From JAPPLG01 sp965199935 (GTDB lineage: Bacteria > Bdellovibrionota > Bdellovibrionia > Bdellovibrionales > UBA1609): DNA of 64,000 nucleotides. How positions within the stretch are numbered: position 1 is the stretch's first letter; every line of letters begins with the position of its first letter. The notes beneath the pieces were generated by a model. The model made no database searches and was not told the origin of the DNA. It worked only from the letters and a program-made list of their open reading frames with translations. The DNA lies in assembly GCA_965199935.1 (NCBI GenBank), contig CBDATD010000001.1, positions 927,575-991,574 on the forward strand, given 5' to 3'. The position numbers and the translations under genes are program-made. Shown in pieces: positions 25,401 through 34,430 of the stretch.

Positions 25401-25875
25401 GGTTACTCCTTATTTGTTTTATTGAATAAATATACTCTCCCACCTTTTCAAACCATTTTTCAGCATTGATCGTATGTATTCTATCTAGTTGGTCCTTCTT
25501 TTCTTCATAATTTTCTTCACTTCCCCAAAAATAATCAGCAAATTCTCTAACAAGTTTTGCACGTTCCATAAATTGACCAAAATCATCACATACCTCCTCA
25601 AGCTTGCTTAAGTGACGTTTCACTTCTTTATCGTCAGTATTGTTATATTTCTTTTTTTCTCTGTCATAAATTTTTTTTATTTTATCTTTGGTCTGTTTAT
25701 GTAGTAGGAGATCAGTGTCAAAGATTTCTTTAACCATAACTTTTACTCTTAGAAAACAAGAATAGTAATACCGGTTGTAGGCACTTCTACTAAAAGCATT
25801 CTTAAGCTTTGTATTTTGCGAAATACAGTTTGCCTGTTCAGTTAAGTAATCTCCAATGGTTTTTAATTCATTCAT
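25390..25875 (-). CDS. HEPN-domain protein, first gene of the retron unit
   Basis: 161-aa, all-helical protein. FSRSAYNRYYYSCFLRVK followed ~70 residues later by LVREFADYFWG matches the two conserved helices of HEPN-fold proteins (family PF05168-like, S/A-YY-x-F and LRxxADY). HEPN proteins are frequent ribonuclease toxins in defence systems. The canonical R-x4-6-H motif is not clear here, so it may be a non-catalytic or atypical member. It overlaps the winged-helix gene (11 bases) and lies at the head of the operon that ends with the RT. Confidence 0.65.
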   Translation of the reverse strand: MNELKTIGDYLTEQANCISQNTKLKNAFSRSAYNRYYYSCFLRVKVMVKEIFDTDLLLHKQTKDKIKKIYDREKKKYNNTDDKEVKRHLSKLEEVCDDFGQFMERAKLVREFADYFWGSEENYEEKKDQLDRIHTINAEKWFEKVGEYIYSIKQIRSNLGY

Positions 25876-26404
25876 ATCATAAACAATCTTAATTTATTGT
25901 AAAAAACCTTTGCGGGCCCCTTATTCTCTTATTTTTTAGAATTTTTGTAAAGTATTTTTAATAGATTTAAAAATTTTCATATATAATGTCCATAACTACA
26001 TAAAAAGTCATCATCACTTCCAGCTAGGACTTTGAGCTGGGCATCTTTTTAGTGGATACGAGAAATTAGGAGATCAAAAGTTGACACTATATGCTATCTT
26101 GAATTTCTCTGTAAAACATCTCAGAATGGTTCAGTGTCATTTTTTTTAATATTCTTTTTTTGACTGTTGTGGTGTATCCTTGTTGCTTATTTTTGTCATC
26201 TTTCACCTCCAATTTTTTATTGTTTATCAGAGACTAAGTTTTCATCCTAGTTCTTCACGCTTTCTGTGTTAGTTAAGAGTGTAATCCAGTTTTTCAGAAT
26301 TTCCAAAAGCATGAATACTCTGGATTAAGCGTGAACAATATCGTAGAATATAGGAAGTTTATTGATCAGACTGTCTAATCCAAAATAGGAGCATTCGGAT
26401 AACT
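25876..26404. other. Intergenic region with one terminator-like hairpin
   Basis: 529 bp without a gene. CCAGCT-N9-AGCTGG followed by GCATCTTTTT (26020-26050, plus strand) looks like a weak intrinsic terminator. The promoter of the HEPN-RT unit should lie near its left end. Nothing else is recognised. Confidence 0.4.
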
Positions 26405-26647
26405 ATGAAAGCCACTTTCAAAAAGATAATCTCAGATTATCTTCCAATTATTTTAATATTCGCTCTGATTATACTTTTTTGTAGATTTTTATACCGGTTC
26501 CTTCATTTACCTGATTGGGCATATGCCTGGTTTGGAGAATGGATTTTGTGGGTATGTATTATGGTGCCAATTGGGATAATAGTATTTATTATAAAATTTT
26601 ACAGTTTTATTTGTAAGAAAATAAAAAACACAATACATAAAAAATGA
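26405..26647 (+). CDS. Small two-TM membrane protein, unknown
   Basis: 80 aa with two hydrophobic helices (LPIILIFALIILFCRFLY and WILWVCIMVPIGIIVFIIKF) and a lysine-rich tail. It is isolated, with its own ATG and a modest GGATAACT leader. Small double-TM proteins occur as toxins or as orphan island genes. No family recognised. Confidence 0.5.
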   Translation: MKATFKKIISDYLPIILIFALIILFCRFLYRFLHLPDWAYAWFGEWILWVCIMVPIGIIVFIIKFYSFICKKIKNTIHKK

Positions 26648-26720
26648 GAACTACCAAGATACAATGATTATTCAATCAAGAATAAAAAACATGATATTAA
26701 ACTCACCACATAGAATGTTG

Positions 26721-27329
26721 TTAACTTTGTATTGTTTTAGCTAAAAAGACACCAACTATTTTTCCGTTATATTTATTTTCTCTCAGAAAATCTGACATAG
26801 CTCGGAAATGTGCTCCTGAAGTTAAAATATCATCCACAAGACACAAACCTTTAGGGGTTTCTTTTTTAAAACCTTTCCACATATAATTTTCTTTTATAAT
26901 CTCAGGCTCCCTTTCTCCAGTGCGATGTGAAGCGTCTATTGTTTGTTTTATTTCCACAGGCCGTTCAATTCGTAATTTAGGTCGTAATTTGGAAAGTTGT
27001 TCAAATAAATCCTCAAAACGATTATCGTATTTAGGGTCATTCTTTGCTTTAGAGCTTGGAATAGCAGTAATAGTCGCTGTTGAGTCAGGTTTAAATAAAA
27101 GCGAAATTTCTGTTGAAAATCTTTCAACCGCATTTTCACGCCATTTCCATTCATCAGTATTTTTTTTAGAAGAAGGTTTTTTGAAGTTTAAAATCAGTGA
27201 ATTTGTATCTCCAGCTTGATACCCTTTATGCCCTCCTACATAGTCTCTTGCATATATACAAACATCATCTTTTTCTATGTAGGTATATAAATGAGGTTCT
27301 TCAAGCCTTTGCCATTTCAATTTGCTCAT
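26721..27329 (-). CDS. Phosphoribosyltransferase-domain protein (ShosT-like)
   Basis: 202-aa protein with a ComF/PRTase-type signature GLCLVDDILTSGAHF (residues ~161-175), the PRPP-binding loop, and ITAIPSSKAKND earlier in the fold. In ShosTA toxin-antitoxin/defence pairs a PRTase-like toxin is encoded next to a DprA-like antitoxin. Here it overlaps the end of a DprA-like gene by four bases (ATGA), the same coupling. A role as a purine-pathway or NAD-related toxin is inferred from that resemblance. Confidence 0.72.
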   Translation of the reverse strand: MSKLKWQRLEEPHLYTYIEKDDVCIYARDYVGGHKGYQAGDTNSLILNFKKPSSKKNTDEWKWRENAVERFSTEISLLFKPDSTATITAIPSSKAKNDPKYDNRFEDLFEQLSKLRPKLRIERPVEIKQTIDASHRTGEREPEIIKENYMWKGFKKETPKGLCLVDDILTSGAHFRAMSDFLRENKYNGKIVGVFLAKTIQS

Positions 27330-28249
27330 TGTAAGTGATGTAAGATATCTGAAGTATTTTTTATTCTAATAGCTCCTTTTTTTTCAAAGTTTTCCGGCCA
27401 TTTAATTTGTTTCTGTTGAAAGCAGGAATCCATTATAAATAGCTTCTTATTTTGTTTCAGACATTCTCTTGCCTGTACGAGAGAACCACTCGCATCTGAA
27501 GCTTCTACAATTACAGTAGCTTTTGAAATAGATGCCATTGTTTTGTTTCTTCTTGGAAAATGAAATCTGCGATTGTTAAAAGGTTCATTTGCGTATTTAT
27601 AAAAAGGAACCTGGCTGATGAGTAAAAAGTCTTCTGCAATGTTATTCTGTAACTTTTCATTCTCTTTTGGATAACATTCATTAATAGGGGTTCCAATAAC
27701 TCCAATTGTATAACCTTTATTTTCAATGGCTGATTGATGAGCCGCTGTATCTATACCTTTCGCCAATCCAGATACAATAACATAACCCTCTTTAACTAAT
27801 TCTTTGGATAGTTCTCTAGCCTTTGAGACACCTTCTGAAGATGCAGTTCTAGTACCTACTACTGAAACACATTTTTCATTAGAGGAATCTAATATATCCA
27901 AATTTCCTTTATAATAAAATAATCCTATAGGATAATTTTTTAGTAAACTTTCTGGGTACTGGAAGCTTTTATTTACCATTATTGAAAACCTATTGATCTC
28001 GTTGATTAATGAGCGATTTAAATAACTTTGCACTTTATTTTGAACATCATCATAAGAGCAATTGTAAGACACTAATTGATCTGATAACTGTATTAATGAC
28101 TCTGTGGGGGTGTATTGATTAAATAATTCTCTTAAATTGCTTTCTTTAAAATCATTTACATTATTTTCAATAGCCCAAAGAGTTTCATAGGCCAACATCT
28201 CTTTACGAGGTGAAAGTGTACTCTCATCTAAAAAAGATAATTTTTGCAT
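27326..28249 (-). CDS. DprA/Smf-like protein (ShosA-like partner)
   Basis: 307-aa Rossmann-fold protein of the DprA family. The core shows CVSVVGTRTASSEG, VIVSGLAKGIDTAAHQSAI, IGVIGTPINECYPKEN and ATVIVEASDASGSLVQAR. Chromosomal DprA loads RecA on incoming DNA; paralogues linked to a PRTase gene act as antitoxin/sensor in ShosTA-type systems. It is the first gene of a two-gene minus-strand operon with a GAGGAAG ribosome binding site. The C-terminal DprA winged helix is short or missing. It may still be a genuine DprA, but the PRTase overlap favours the defence pair. Confidence 0.75.
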   Translation of the reverse strand: MQKLSFLDESTLSPRKEMLAYETLWAIENNVNDFKESNLRELFNQYTPTESLIQLSDQLVSYNCSYDDVQNKVQSYLNRSLINEINRFSIMVNKSFQYPESLLKNYPIGLFYYKGNLDILDSSNEKCVSVVGTRTASSEGVSKARELSKELVKEGYVIVSGLAKGIDTAAHQSAIENKGYTIGVIGTPINECYPKENEKLQNNIAEDFLLISQVPFYKYANEPFNNRRFHFPRRNKTMASISKATVIVEASDASGSLVQARECLKQNKKLFIMDSCFQQKQIKWPENFEKKGAIRIKNTSDILHHLQ

Positions 28250-28775
28250 TTTTAAAATGCTTCCTCATTTTCTAATTGTCTTATCTTAATAGTAACCTTC
28301 CTAAGACAGCAACTCCTCAAATATACTAAATTTTAATGTAAAATCAAGACGTAGTTCTGTATGGTCATAGTTGTTAAGGGGTAAAAAAGAGATGCAGGGC
28401 AGAAAAATTCGATCAAATTTATAACGGGATAATTCAGTTAGAAGATGTTACCAGCTCTCACTGGAGGGATAAGAGGGCAGGTTTTTGTTAAATGGCTGAT
28501 TTATGTTATCACAACTTACAGATATTAGGGCCATAATCAAAGAAAACTGCAACTAACCCTTCAAAAACCACTAAGTCATTTCAGAAAAACAATTCCAACT
28601 TGCCAGTTCCGTCTAATGCCTACAAGAGTCTTATTTTTGGTATTTCTGAGTAATATTCTCATAATGAGACAGGAAACAGTCTCAAGTTTGTTTGTGTATT
28701 CTGATATATTCTATACTCCATTGTGAGATAAGGTTACTGGATGTTCATGATCCAAAGCTGAAAAAAGGAGTGTTT
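28250..28775. other. Divergent intergenic region between the ShosTA-like and SIR2-HerA operons
   Basis: 526 bp that must hold promoters for both operons. Short ORFs in it lack coding character. No palindromes or repeats stood out. Confidence 0.35.
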
Positions 28776-29783
28776 GTGGAAGAAAATAATGTGACTGTGA
28801 ATCAGAATGGCACTTCTCCGTTAAAACAACAAGATAATATTTTCAAACTTACTCAAAAATTATTAAAAAATCCCCCTCTAATTATTTGGGGTTCAGGGGC
28901 AACTATACCCTATGGTCTTCCTAGTATGGATGATTTAAAAAAACAACTAGAGCCTGAGTTAGGTGTATTAAATTCAGAACATAATTTAGAGGAAGAATTG
29001 GGAAAGATTGATAATTCTGAAAAAATTATCAAGATAAAAGAAGTAATTAAAAATATAGTTTTTAAAAAAGATTTAGAATGTTTAAAAAAGAGTGTGGAAG
29101 ATGTAAATTATTTTAAAGCGATAGAAAAAATGATAAATAAATTTTACAAGCCTCATCCCCATAAAGTAGATATTGTTACGACAAATTATGACTGCATATT
29201 AGAGTATGCATTATCTAAATCAGGACATAATTTTACAGATGGCTTTACAGGAAGATCATTGTCAGAATTTGGTCTAAATCTGTTTAAAGATAAAGAAATT
29301 ATCAATTTAATAAAAGTACACGGTTCTCTTAATTGGTACATTGATGAGAATGACAATGTATTTTACCTCCCGTTTGGGTATCATTTTAAACAACTAAAAT
29401 ATGCAATGGTACCACCTGCTCAAGGTGATAAATACATAGAAGCCTTTAAGGAGCCGTATAGAAGTCTTATAAGCAAAGCAGATCAGCTTATTCAGAATGC
29501 GAATAGTTTTTTAGTTATAGGGTTTGGTTTCAATGATGAACATTTGACACCTAAGATTGAGCATAAGATTAAGAAGGGAACTCCTATTGTAGTTGTTACC
29601 AGAAAGATCACTATTTCTTGTACACAAAAACTGCAATCTGCTATCAAATACTGTATATTTGAAGAATGCAATGATCAAAGTAATCAAACAAAAGTTACAT
29701 ATAAGAATACAGAAGAGACGATTAATAACGCTTATTTAGAAAACAAATATTGGCAACTTGATAAATTTATGGAGATATTATGA
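28776..29783 (+). CDS. SIR2-domain protein of a SIR2-HerA defence system
   Basis: About 335 aa from the GTG at 28776, placed six bases after AAAAAAGGAG; the frame extends to 28692. SIR2/DHS-like NAD-binding fold: IIWGSGATIPYGLPSM (glycine-rich loop), VDIVTTNYDCILEYAL (the TTNYD motif), LIKVHGSLNWY (catalytic His) and FLVIGFGFNDEHL. SIR2 effectors hydrolyse NAD+ on phage sensing. Its stop overlaps the start of the HerA ATPase gene by four bases. The pair matches the two-gene SIR2-HerA (Nezha) system, in which both proteins form a large complex. Confidence 0.88.
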   Translation: MEENNVTVNQNGTSPLKQQDNIFKLTQKLLKNPPLIIWGSGATIPYGLPSMDDLKKQLEPELGVLNSEHNLEEELGKIDNSEKIIKIKEVIKNIVFKKDLECLKKSVEDVNYFKAIEKMINKFYKPHPHKVDIVTTNYDCILEYALSKSGHNFTDGFTGRSLSEFGLNLFKDKEIINLIKVHGSLNWYIDENDNVFYLPFGYHFKQLKYAMVPPAQGDKYIEAFKEPYRSLISKADQLIQNANSFLVIGFGFNDEHLTPKIEHKIKKGTPIVVVTRKITISCTQKLQSAIKYCIFEECNDQSNQTKVTYKNTEETINNAYLENKYWQLDKFMEIL

Positions 29784-31483
29784 ATCAATCACAAGAAAAA
29801 GAAACACTAGGTACAGTAGAAAGTGTAGATACTGGAAGTATCATAATTAAAATCACGGATGAAAGAAAATTAGATAATATCCAAGTTAATCATTTGCTTA
29901 GAATTGAGTCCACAAAGGTAGGTGAATCTATCATTGGGTTGGTAGTAAAAATTATGAGAAAATCTACTGATATGATAGAACAAGAAAATTCAGATGGCGT
30001 TATAGTTGAAAATATAATAAAAGCAAATTTAATTGGAACACGTCTAGATAAACACGGAACAAAATCTAACTTCTTTAAAAGAACATTGGAAACAGTACCA
30101 AGTCTTGGTGCGGATTGTTTTCTGATAGAAGGGGAAGAACTCTCAAAGTTCATGCAGTCTTTGTCTGTCAGTGATGAGGAAAAAGACAAATCGTTAAATA
30201 TTGGAAAATATGTTATATCTGAAAACGCTGAAACTTATTTAGATGGAAATAAATTTTTCCAAAGACATGCTGTTATTGTTGGAAGTACGGGTTCTGGTAA
30301 GTCGTGGACTGTTGCTAAAATTCTCGAAAAATCTTCTAAACTACAGTCAGTCAATAGTATTGTGTTTGATATTCACGGAGAGTATAAGCCTCTGAAAGAG
30401 TTAGAGAACACTACATTATTGAGGATAGCAGGTCCTATGGACAAAGAGGACAATGATGAAACTATATATCTTCCGTATTGGCTTTTATCTTACGAGGAAA
30501 TACAAGCAATGCTATTGGATCGCAGTGATCAAAATGCTCCTAATCAAGCAAGAATTTTATTTGACTTAATAATTCAATATAAAAAACAACAATTAGAAAA
30601 AAACAACAAACAAGATATTTTAGATAATTTTACCATTGATAGTCCTGTTCCATATCCTATAGATGAAGTATTAAAAGAGTTAAATAACAAAGATATGGAA
30701 ATGATTCAAGGCTCAAATAACAGACCAAAGCAAGGCCCTTTGTATGGAAAGTTAACTCGATTTGTACAAAGACTTAAAAGTAAACAAAGCGACAAAAGGT
30801 TAAACTTCCTATTTAATTGTAATGAAAAATTTCAAGAACATGAATGGCTTGAAAGTTTAGTTAAAAAGTTAATGGATTTTAACAATAAAAAAGGGAGTAA
30901 AATTATAGATTTTTCGGAAGTACCTTCAGATATACTGCCTTTAATAACAGGGTTGGTGACGAGGTTGATTTTTTCAGTTCAACAGTGGACTGATGAAGGA
31001 AAGAGACACCCTATAGCACTGTTTTGTGATGAAGCTCACCTGTATATTCCTATAAATACAGAAAAATCTAGTGTACAGGAAAGGGGACTTTATAACTTTG
31101 AAAGGGTCGCAAAGGAAGGAAGAAAATATGGAGTATCACTTGTCATAATTAGTCAGAGACCAGCAGATGTAAGTAAAACAGTTTTAAGTCAATGCGGGAA
31201 CTTTATATCTATGAGACTTTCTAACCCTGATGATCAAAATGTTATAAGGCGGTTGTTTCCTGATAGTCTTGGTAATTTTTCTGAGCAACTGCCTATTTTA
31301 GACATAGGAGAAAGTTTAATTGTAGGAGATGCTTGTCTATTGCCTAGTCGGGTGAAAATTGACGAACCAAAAAACAAGCCAAAAAGTGCAACGATTGATT
31401 TTTGGGATGAGTGGAAAAAAGATAAGAAAGAAAAAGGAATTGTAGATTCTTTGGAAGCTTTAAGAAGACAAAGTAAGAACTAA
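29780..31483 (+). CDS. HerA-type ATPase of a SIR2-HerA defence system
   Basis: 567-aa hexameric-type helicase/translocase. An N-terminal HAS-barrel-like region (GTVESVDTGSIIIKI) precedes Walker A GSTGSGKS (168-175); Walker B is ALFCDEAHLYI (~residue 415), followed by a sensor/arginine-finger region (YGVSLVIISQRPADVSK, QCGNFISMRLSNPDDQN). It is coupled to the SIR2 gene by a four-base overlap. In characterised systems HerA assembles with SIR2 and supports NADase and nuclease activity. No nearby NurA gene is seen, which supports the SIR2 partnership over HerA-NurA end-resection. Confidence 0.88.
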   Translation: MNQSQEKETLGTVESVDTGSIIIKITDERKLDNIQVNHLLRIESTKVGESIIGLVVKIMRKSTDMIEQENSDGVIVENIIKANLIGTRLDKHGTKSNFFKRTLETVPSLGADCFLIEGEELSKFMQSLSVSDEEKDKSLNIGKYVISENAETYLDGNKFFQRHAVIVGSTGSGKSWTVAKILEKSSKLQSVNSIVFDIHGEYKPLKELENTTLLRIAGPMDKEDNDETIYLPYWLLSYEEIQAMLLDRSDQNAPNQARILFDLIIQYKKQQLEKNNKQDILDNFTIDSPVPYPIDEVLKELNNKDMEMIQGSNNRPKQGPLYGKLTRFVQRLKSKQSDKRLNFLFNCNEKFQEHEWLESLVKKLMDFNNKKGSKIIDFSEVPSDILPLITGLVTRLIFSVQQWTDEGKRHPIALFCDEAHLYIPINTEKSSVQERGLYNFERVAKEGRKYGVSLVIISQRPADVSKTVLSQCGNFISMRLSNPDDQNVIRRLFPDSLGNFSEQLPILDIGESLIVGDACLLPSRVKIDEPKNKPKSATIDFWDEWKKDKKEKGIVDSLEALRRQSKN

Positions 31484-31703
31484 TAACATTTGGAAAACTC
31501 TTGATTCAATCTAAGTGTCCCAATGGTGGCTTCATGCCAAGAGCTGAATGAGAAATATGGCAGCCTGTGGGCAAAAAATTTTAATAATTGAGTTTTGCTC
31601 AGCAGCCCGGGTACACCAAAAAACTATATTGACATGACTGAAGTATCCTGTTCTCCTGCCCGCCCAGGACGGGATTGATTCATTAGTAGTAAAAGGAGGG
31701 TAC

Positions 31704-31919
31704 TTGAGGTTGTTTTCCAAACGAGAGAAACCATCATCTTTTGAAAAAGAAGTTTTTGATTTTTACAAGGCGAATAATATTCCTGCTCCCAGCTATCCTC
31801 ATTCATTGGAATATGCGGATCCAGTGGATCATGCTAAATTTGTTTTTGAAAAAGAAAAGTATAAGAAATTTAACGAAAAAATTGATTTCAATAAAATGAA
31901 AATTTCCTTCAATTTATAG
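31704..31919 (+). CDS. Small hypothetical protein (71 aa)
   Basis: Starts at TTG, supported by AAAGGAGGG seven bases upstream. The product is hydrophilic (RLFSKREKPSSFEKEVFDFY and so on), without a membrane segment or known motif. It lies alone between the SIR2-HerA operon and the DarT-DarG fusion, convergent with the latter. Family unknown. Confidence 0.5.
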   Translation: MRLFSKREKPSSFEKEVFDFYKANNIPAPSYPHSLEYADPVDHAKFVFEKEKYKKFNEKIDFNKMKISFNL

Positions 31920-31964
31920 TTTTGATAAAAGTTGTAATGTTGGAAAAATAGTTTATTTTATGAG

Positions 31965-33134
31965 TTAAGTGTTTAGTAAAAATTTGGGTTCCAGCTGTTC
32001 TCTAGGAACGTCCGCTTCCGCAGGCAGGTAAATGGAAGCATGCTGTATTTGATTCATTTGACTGAGGTATTTACACATTAAAGGACCCACCTGCCTCCAC
32101 TCCAAGCCTCCTAAGCCACAGCCTAATGAGGGAAGAGCCAATGATTTGATGCCCAAAGATTCATAATGAGCGGCAAGCCACTCCAGCCCCTTTTCAATTC
32201 CTTCTAAAGGAGAGCTTTCCCTCCAGTGGTTTTTTGTAGGAAATAATAAAAACCAACGATTTCCGTTTTCTGTTGTGATAGATGCAGTATCTTCTAATAA
32301 AGTTTTTTCAAAATTTTCTTCTCGTTTGTAAAGAAAAGGCACACCCATTTTTAGTTTTTTTTGCCGGCAAATATCTTGATATTTTACATACACATCAGGA
32401 AATTGATATTTAGTTCTTGAGGCCAGCCCTTTTCCCATAATGCCTACTGTGTTTACACTGATTGTAAAAGTCTGCATTTTTGAAAAAAACATATCTCCTT
32501 TTGAGAGGGTGATTTTGTCTGATATACGTTTTTGAAAATCCGGCAGAAAAAACATCTTGTGATTTGGAATAATATTCAATGGGCCTAAATTCATTCTTAT
32601 CTTTTTCGCAGTTTTTTCACTAGCTGTATAAATTCCAATTATCTTTTCTTTAGGAATGCATTCATAAACTAAAAGTTCAGCCATGAGTTGTCTTTTATCT
32701 GATTCATTCCAATATTCTTTTTCAAATTGTTCTGAGTTCAGTGCATTCAAACCTTGTTCTTTATCTCCAAAAATCCGTGTGTTTTCTGAAGCGGCGTTTC
32801 CGTCTGTGATCCCTATGTTGTCTCCTTGAATAATGTCCGAATTAATTTGCAGTACAACAATATCTTCTGCTTTAAATTTATTATGAGTGACCGTATATAA
32901 CATAGGATTTCTTGCTTGGAAGTAAACATTGGCATAATCCCAAAGAGATTTGTTTTTGAATTTTTTATTTTTTCTTCTTTGAATCACATCTTCATTATGA
33001 ATAGATTTTGTGTTGGAAAATTTTATTCTATTCCATAAACTGCGTCTTTTAGAACGCGATAATATGCCATGTTGTAAGATAGATTTTAAGTTGTCTATAT
33101 GCGTGATATAATAAAACTCTTTTGGAATTTTCAT
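31965..33134 (-). CDS. DarT-DarG fusion: DNA ADP-ribosyltransferase toxin plus macrodomain antidote
   Basis: 389-aa two-domain protein. Residues 1-~205 match DarT: FYYITHIDNLKSILQHGILS, YANVYFQARNPMLYTV, and the catalytic-Glu segment RQLMAELLVYECIP (Glu153). Residues ~215-385 match the DarG macrodomain: SVNTVGIMGKGLASRTKYQF, FPTKNHWRESSPLEGIEKG and ALPSLGCGLGGLEW. DarT attaches ADP-ribose to thymidine in single-stranded DNA and DarG removes it, normally from two separate genes. Here toxin and antidote share one polypeptide with intact landmarks in both. It may be self-limited until triggered. No separate darG follows. Confidence 0.87.
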   Translation of the reverse strand: MKIPKEFYYITHIDNLKSILQHGILSRSKRRSLWNRIKFSNTKSIHNEDVIQRRKNKKFKNKSLWDYANVYFQARNPMLYTVTHNKFKAEDIVVLQINSDIIQGDNIGITDGNAASENTRIFGDKEQGLNALNSEQFEKEYWNESDKRQLMAELLVYECIPKEKIIGIYTASEKTAKKIRMNLGPLNIIPNHKMFFLPDFQKRISDKITLSKGDMFFSKMQTFTISVNTVGIMGKGLASRTKYQFPDVYVKYQDICRQKKLKMGVPFLYKREENFEKTLLEDTASITTENGNRWFLLFPTKNHWRESSPLEGIEKGLEWLAAHYESLGIKSLALPSLGCGLGGLEWRQVGPLMCKYLSQMNQIQHASIYLPAEADVPREQLEPKFLLNT

Positions 33135-33237
33135 AAAATTTATCTCTTTCCAGCCATAACTTTAGCAACAGCATATTAGATTGAAAGTTTATATGCTGTA
33201 AACACTTTTTTAATTCAATGGAAAGGGTTTCTTTTGG

Positions 33238-33280
33238 GTAAAATCAGCATTTATTTTGAGATTTTACGGAGGCTGTATGA
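33238..33280. repeat. Imperfect direct repeat flanking an ATPase gene, left copy
   Basis: GTAAAATCAGC...TTTTGAGATTTT followed by a TGTATGAG-like end recurs at about 34627-34675 as GTAAAATCAGC...TTTTGAGATTTT with ACTGCATGGG. The copies bracket the DUF4143-type ATPase gene, possibly as remnants of mobility or duplicated regulatory DNA. Confidence 0.4.
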
Positions 33281-34430
33281 GTGAGATTTTTTGAGTTAGA
33301 AAATCATCCAAAGAAATGCAGTACACCCCTTTCACTTTAAAAGAGGAGGACACAGGAGCTATAACAAAAGCTTTATCCGGTTGAAGGTCCTCAAACAGTT
33401 GATAAAATCCTTTGGAAATTTTGGGGGCTGAGTTTGCCTTTATTTCAAAAAATACATTTTTTCTTCCCTTGCTGAGTATTAAATCCACCTCAGCCCCATT
33501 TGAAGTTTTTAAAAATGACGGCTTCCAATCCGAAAATTGAAATAAAAGATTTTCTATAATAAATCCTTCAAAAGAAGCTCCGTAAACAGGATGCCCCATC
33601 AAGTCTTCTTTATCCTCGATGTCCAAGAGAGCGTGAAGAAGCCCGCTGTCGCGAATATAAATTTTTGGAGCTTTGATGATGCGTTTTTTTAAATTGGAAT
33701 GGTAAGGCTCTATCAACCGAATAATAAATGTCTGCTCAAGAAGAGAAATATATTTTTTTAATGTGTTTGAGGAAAACCCCATAGAGGAGCCAAGCTTGGA
33801 TGCGTTTAACACTTGGCCCTGGTTATGAGCCAGCATCTGCCAAAGACGCCTCATTTGGGAAGGAGGCAGAGAAGTGATCCCAAGCAAAGCCATGTCTCTT
33901 TCTAAAAAACTTTGAATGTAGTTTTTCCTCCAATCTAAACTGTCTGAGCCGCTGTCCGCCATAAGACTCAAAGGGAAGCCCCCTCTCACTAAATGAGAGT
34001 AAAAATCATAAAAGGACCGGACCTCATCCCTTTGAAAAGGCATAATTTCCATATAACAAATTCTTCCCGCCAAAGTCTCAGAACTTTGCTGAATTAAATC
34101 ACGGCTTGCAGAACCCAAAATCAATACACGTCCGTTCTTTCTGTTTTTATCAATAAGACTTCTCATCACAGAGAAAATTTCCGGCAGTTTTTGAATCTCG
34201 TCCAAAATAATCAAATGATTTTCATACTGCTCAAAAACTGCAATAGGGTCTTCCATACGCCTTGAGCTGACAGGGTCCTGCAGATCAAAATAAACTGTAT
34301 TTTTGATGTAATGTTGAATCTGCCCAGCCAAAGTCGATTTTCCCGTTTGGCGGGGGCCGAGCAAAGCTGTCACAGGGTATTTTGTGAGCTGATAAAGGGT
34401 TCTTTCAAGTTGTTTGCGTTTTATAACCAT
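33264..34430 (-). CDS. AAA-type ATPase with DUF4143 C-terminus (first copy)
   Basis: 388-aa protein. Walker A LLGPRQTGKSTL lies near residue 24 and Walker B HLIILDEIQKLPE near residue 70; RVLILGSASRDLIQ is the sensor region. The C-terminal DUF4143 part contains a nuclease-like VDLILSKGRKNVFFEIKANS. Such ATPases are abundant, often duplicated, and of unknown role. A second, divergent copy is at 35748-36890. This gene is flanked by imperfect direct repeats. A role as a mobile or selfish accessory gene is possible. No operon partner. Confidence 0.85.
   Translation of the reverse strand: MVIKRKQLERTLYQLTKYPVTALLGPRQTGKSTLAGQIQHYIKNTVYFDLQDPVSSRRMEDPIAVFEQYENHLIILDEIQKLPEIFSVMRSLIDKNRKNGRVLILGSASRDLIQQSSETLAGRICYMEIMPFQRDEVRSFYDFYSHLVRGGFPLSLMADSGSDSLDWRKNYIQSFLERDMALLGITSLPPSQMRRLWQMLAHNQGQVLNASKLGSSMGFSSNTLKKYISLLEQTFIIRLIEPYHSNLKKRIIKAPKIYIRDSGLLHALLDIEDKEDLMGHPVYGASFEGFIIENLLFQFSDWKPSFLKTSNGAEVDLILSKGRKNVFFEIKANSAPKISKGFYQLFEDLQPDKAFVIAPVSSSFKVKGVYCISLDDFLTQKISLIQPP

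Noticed and set aside
26405..26647. 80-aa two-TM protein as an effector of the neighbouring ShosTA-like or HEPN units.
   Set aside because: Opposite strand, no overlap, and long gap to the HEPN gene; no evidence for linkage.
29780..31483. HerA-NurA DNA end-resection pair.
   Set aside because: No NurA-like gene nearby; the coupled gene is a SIR2 protein.
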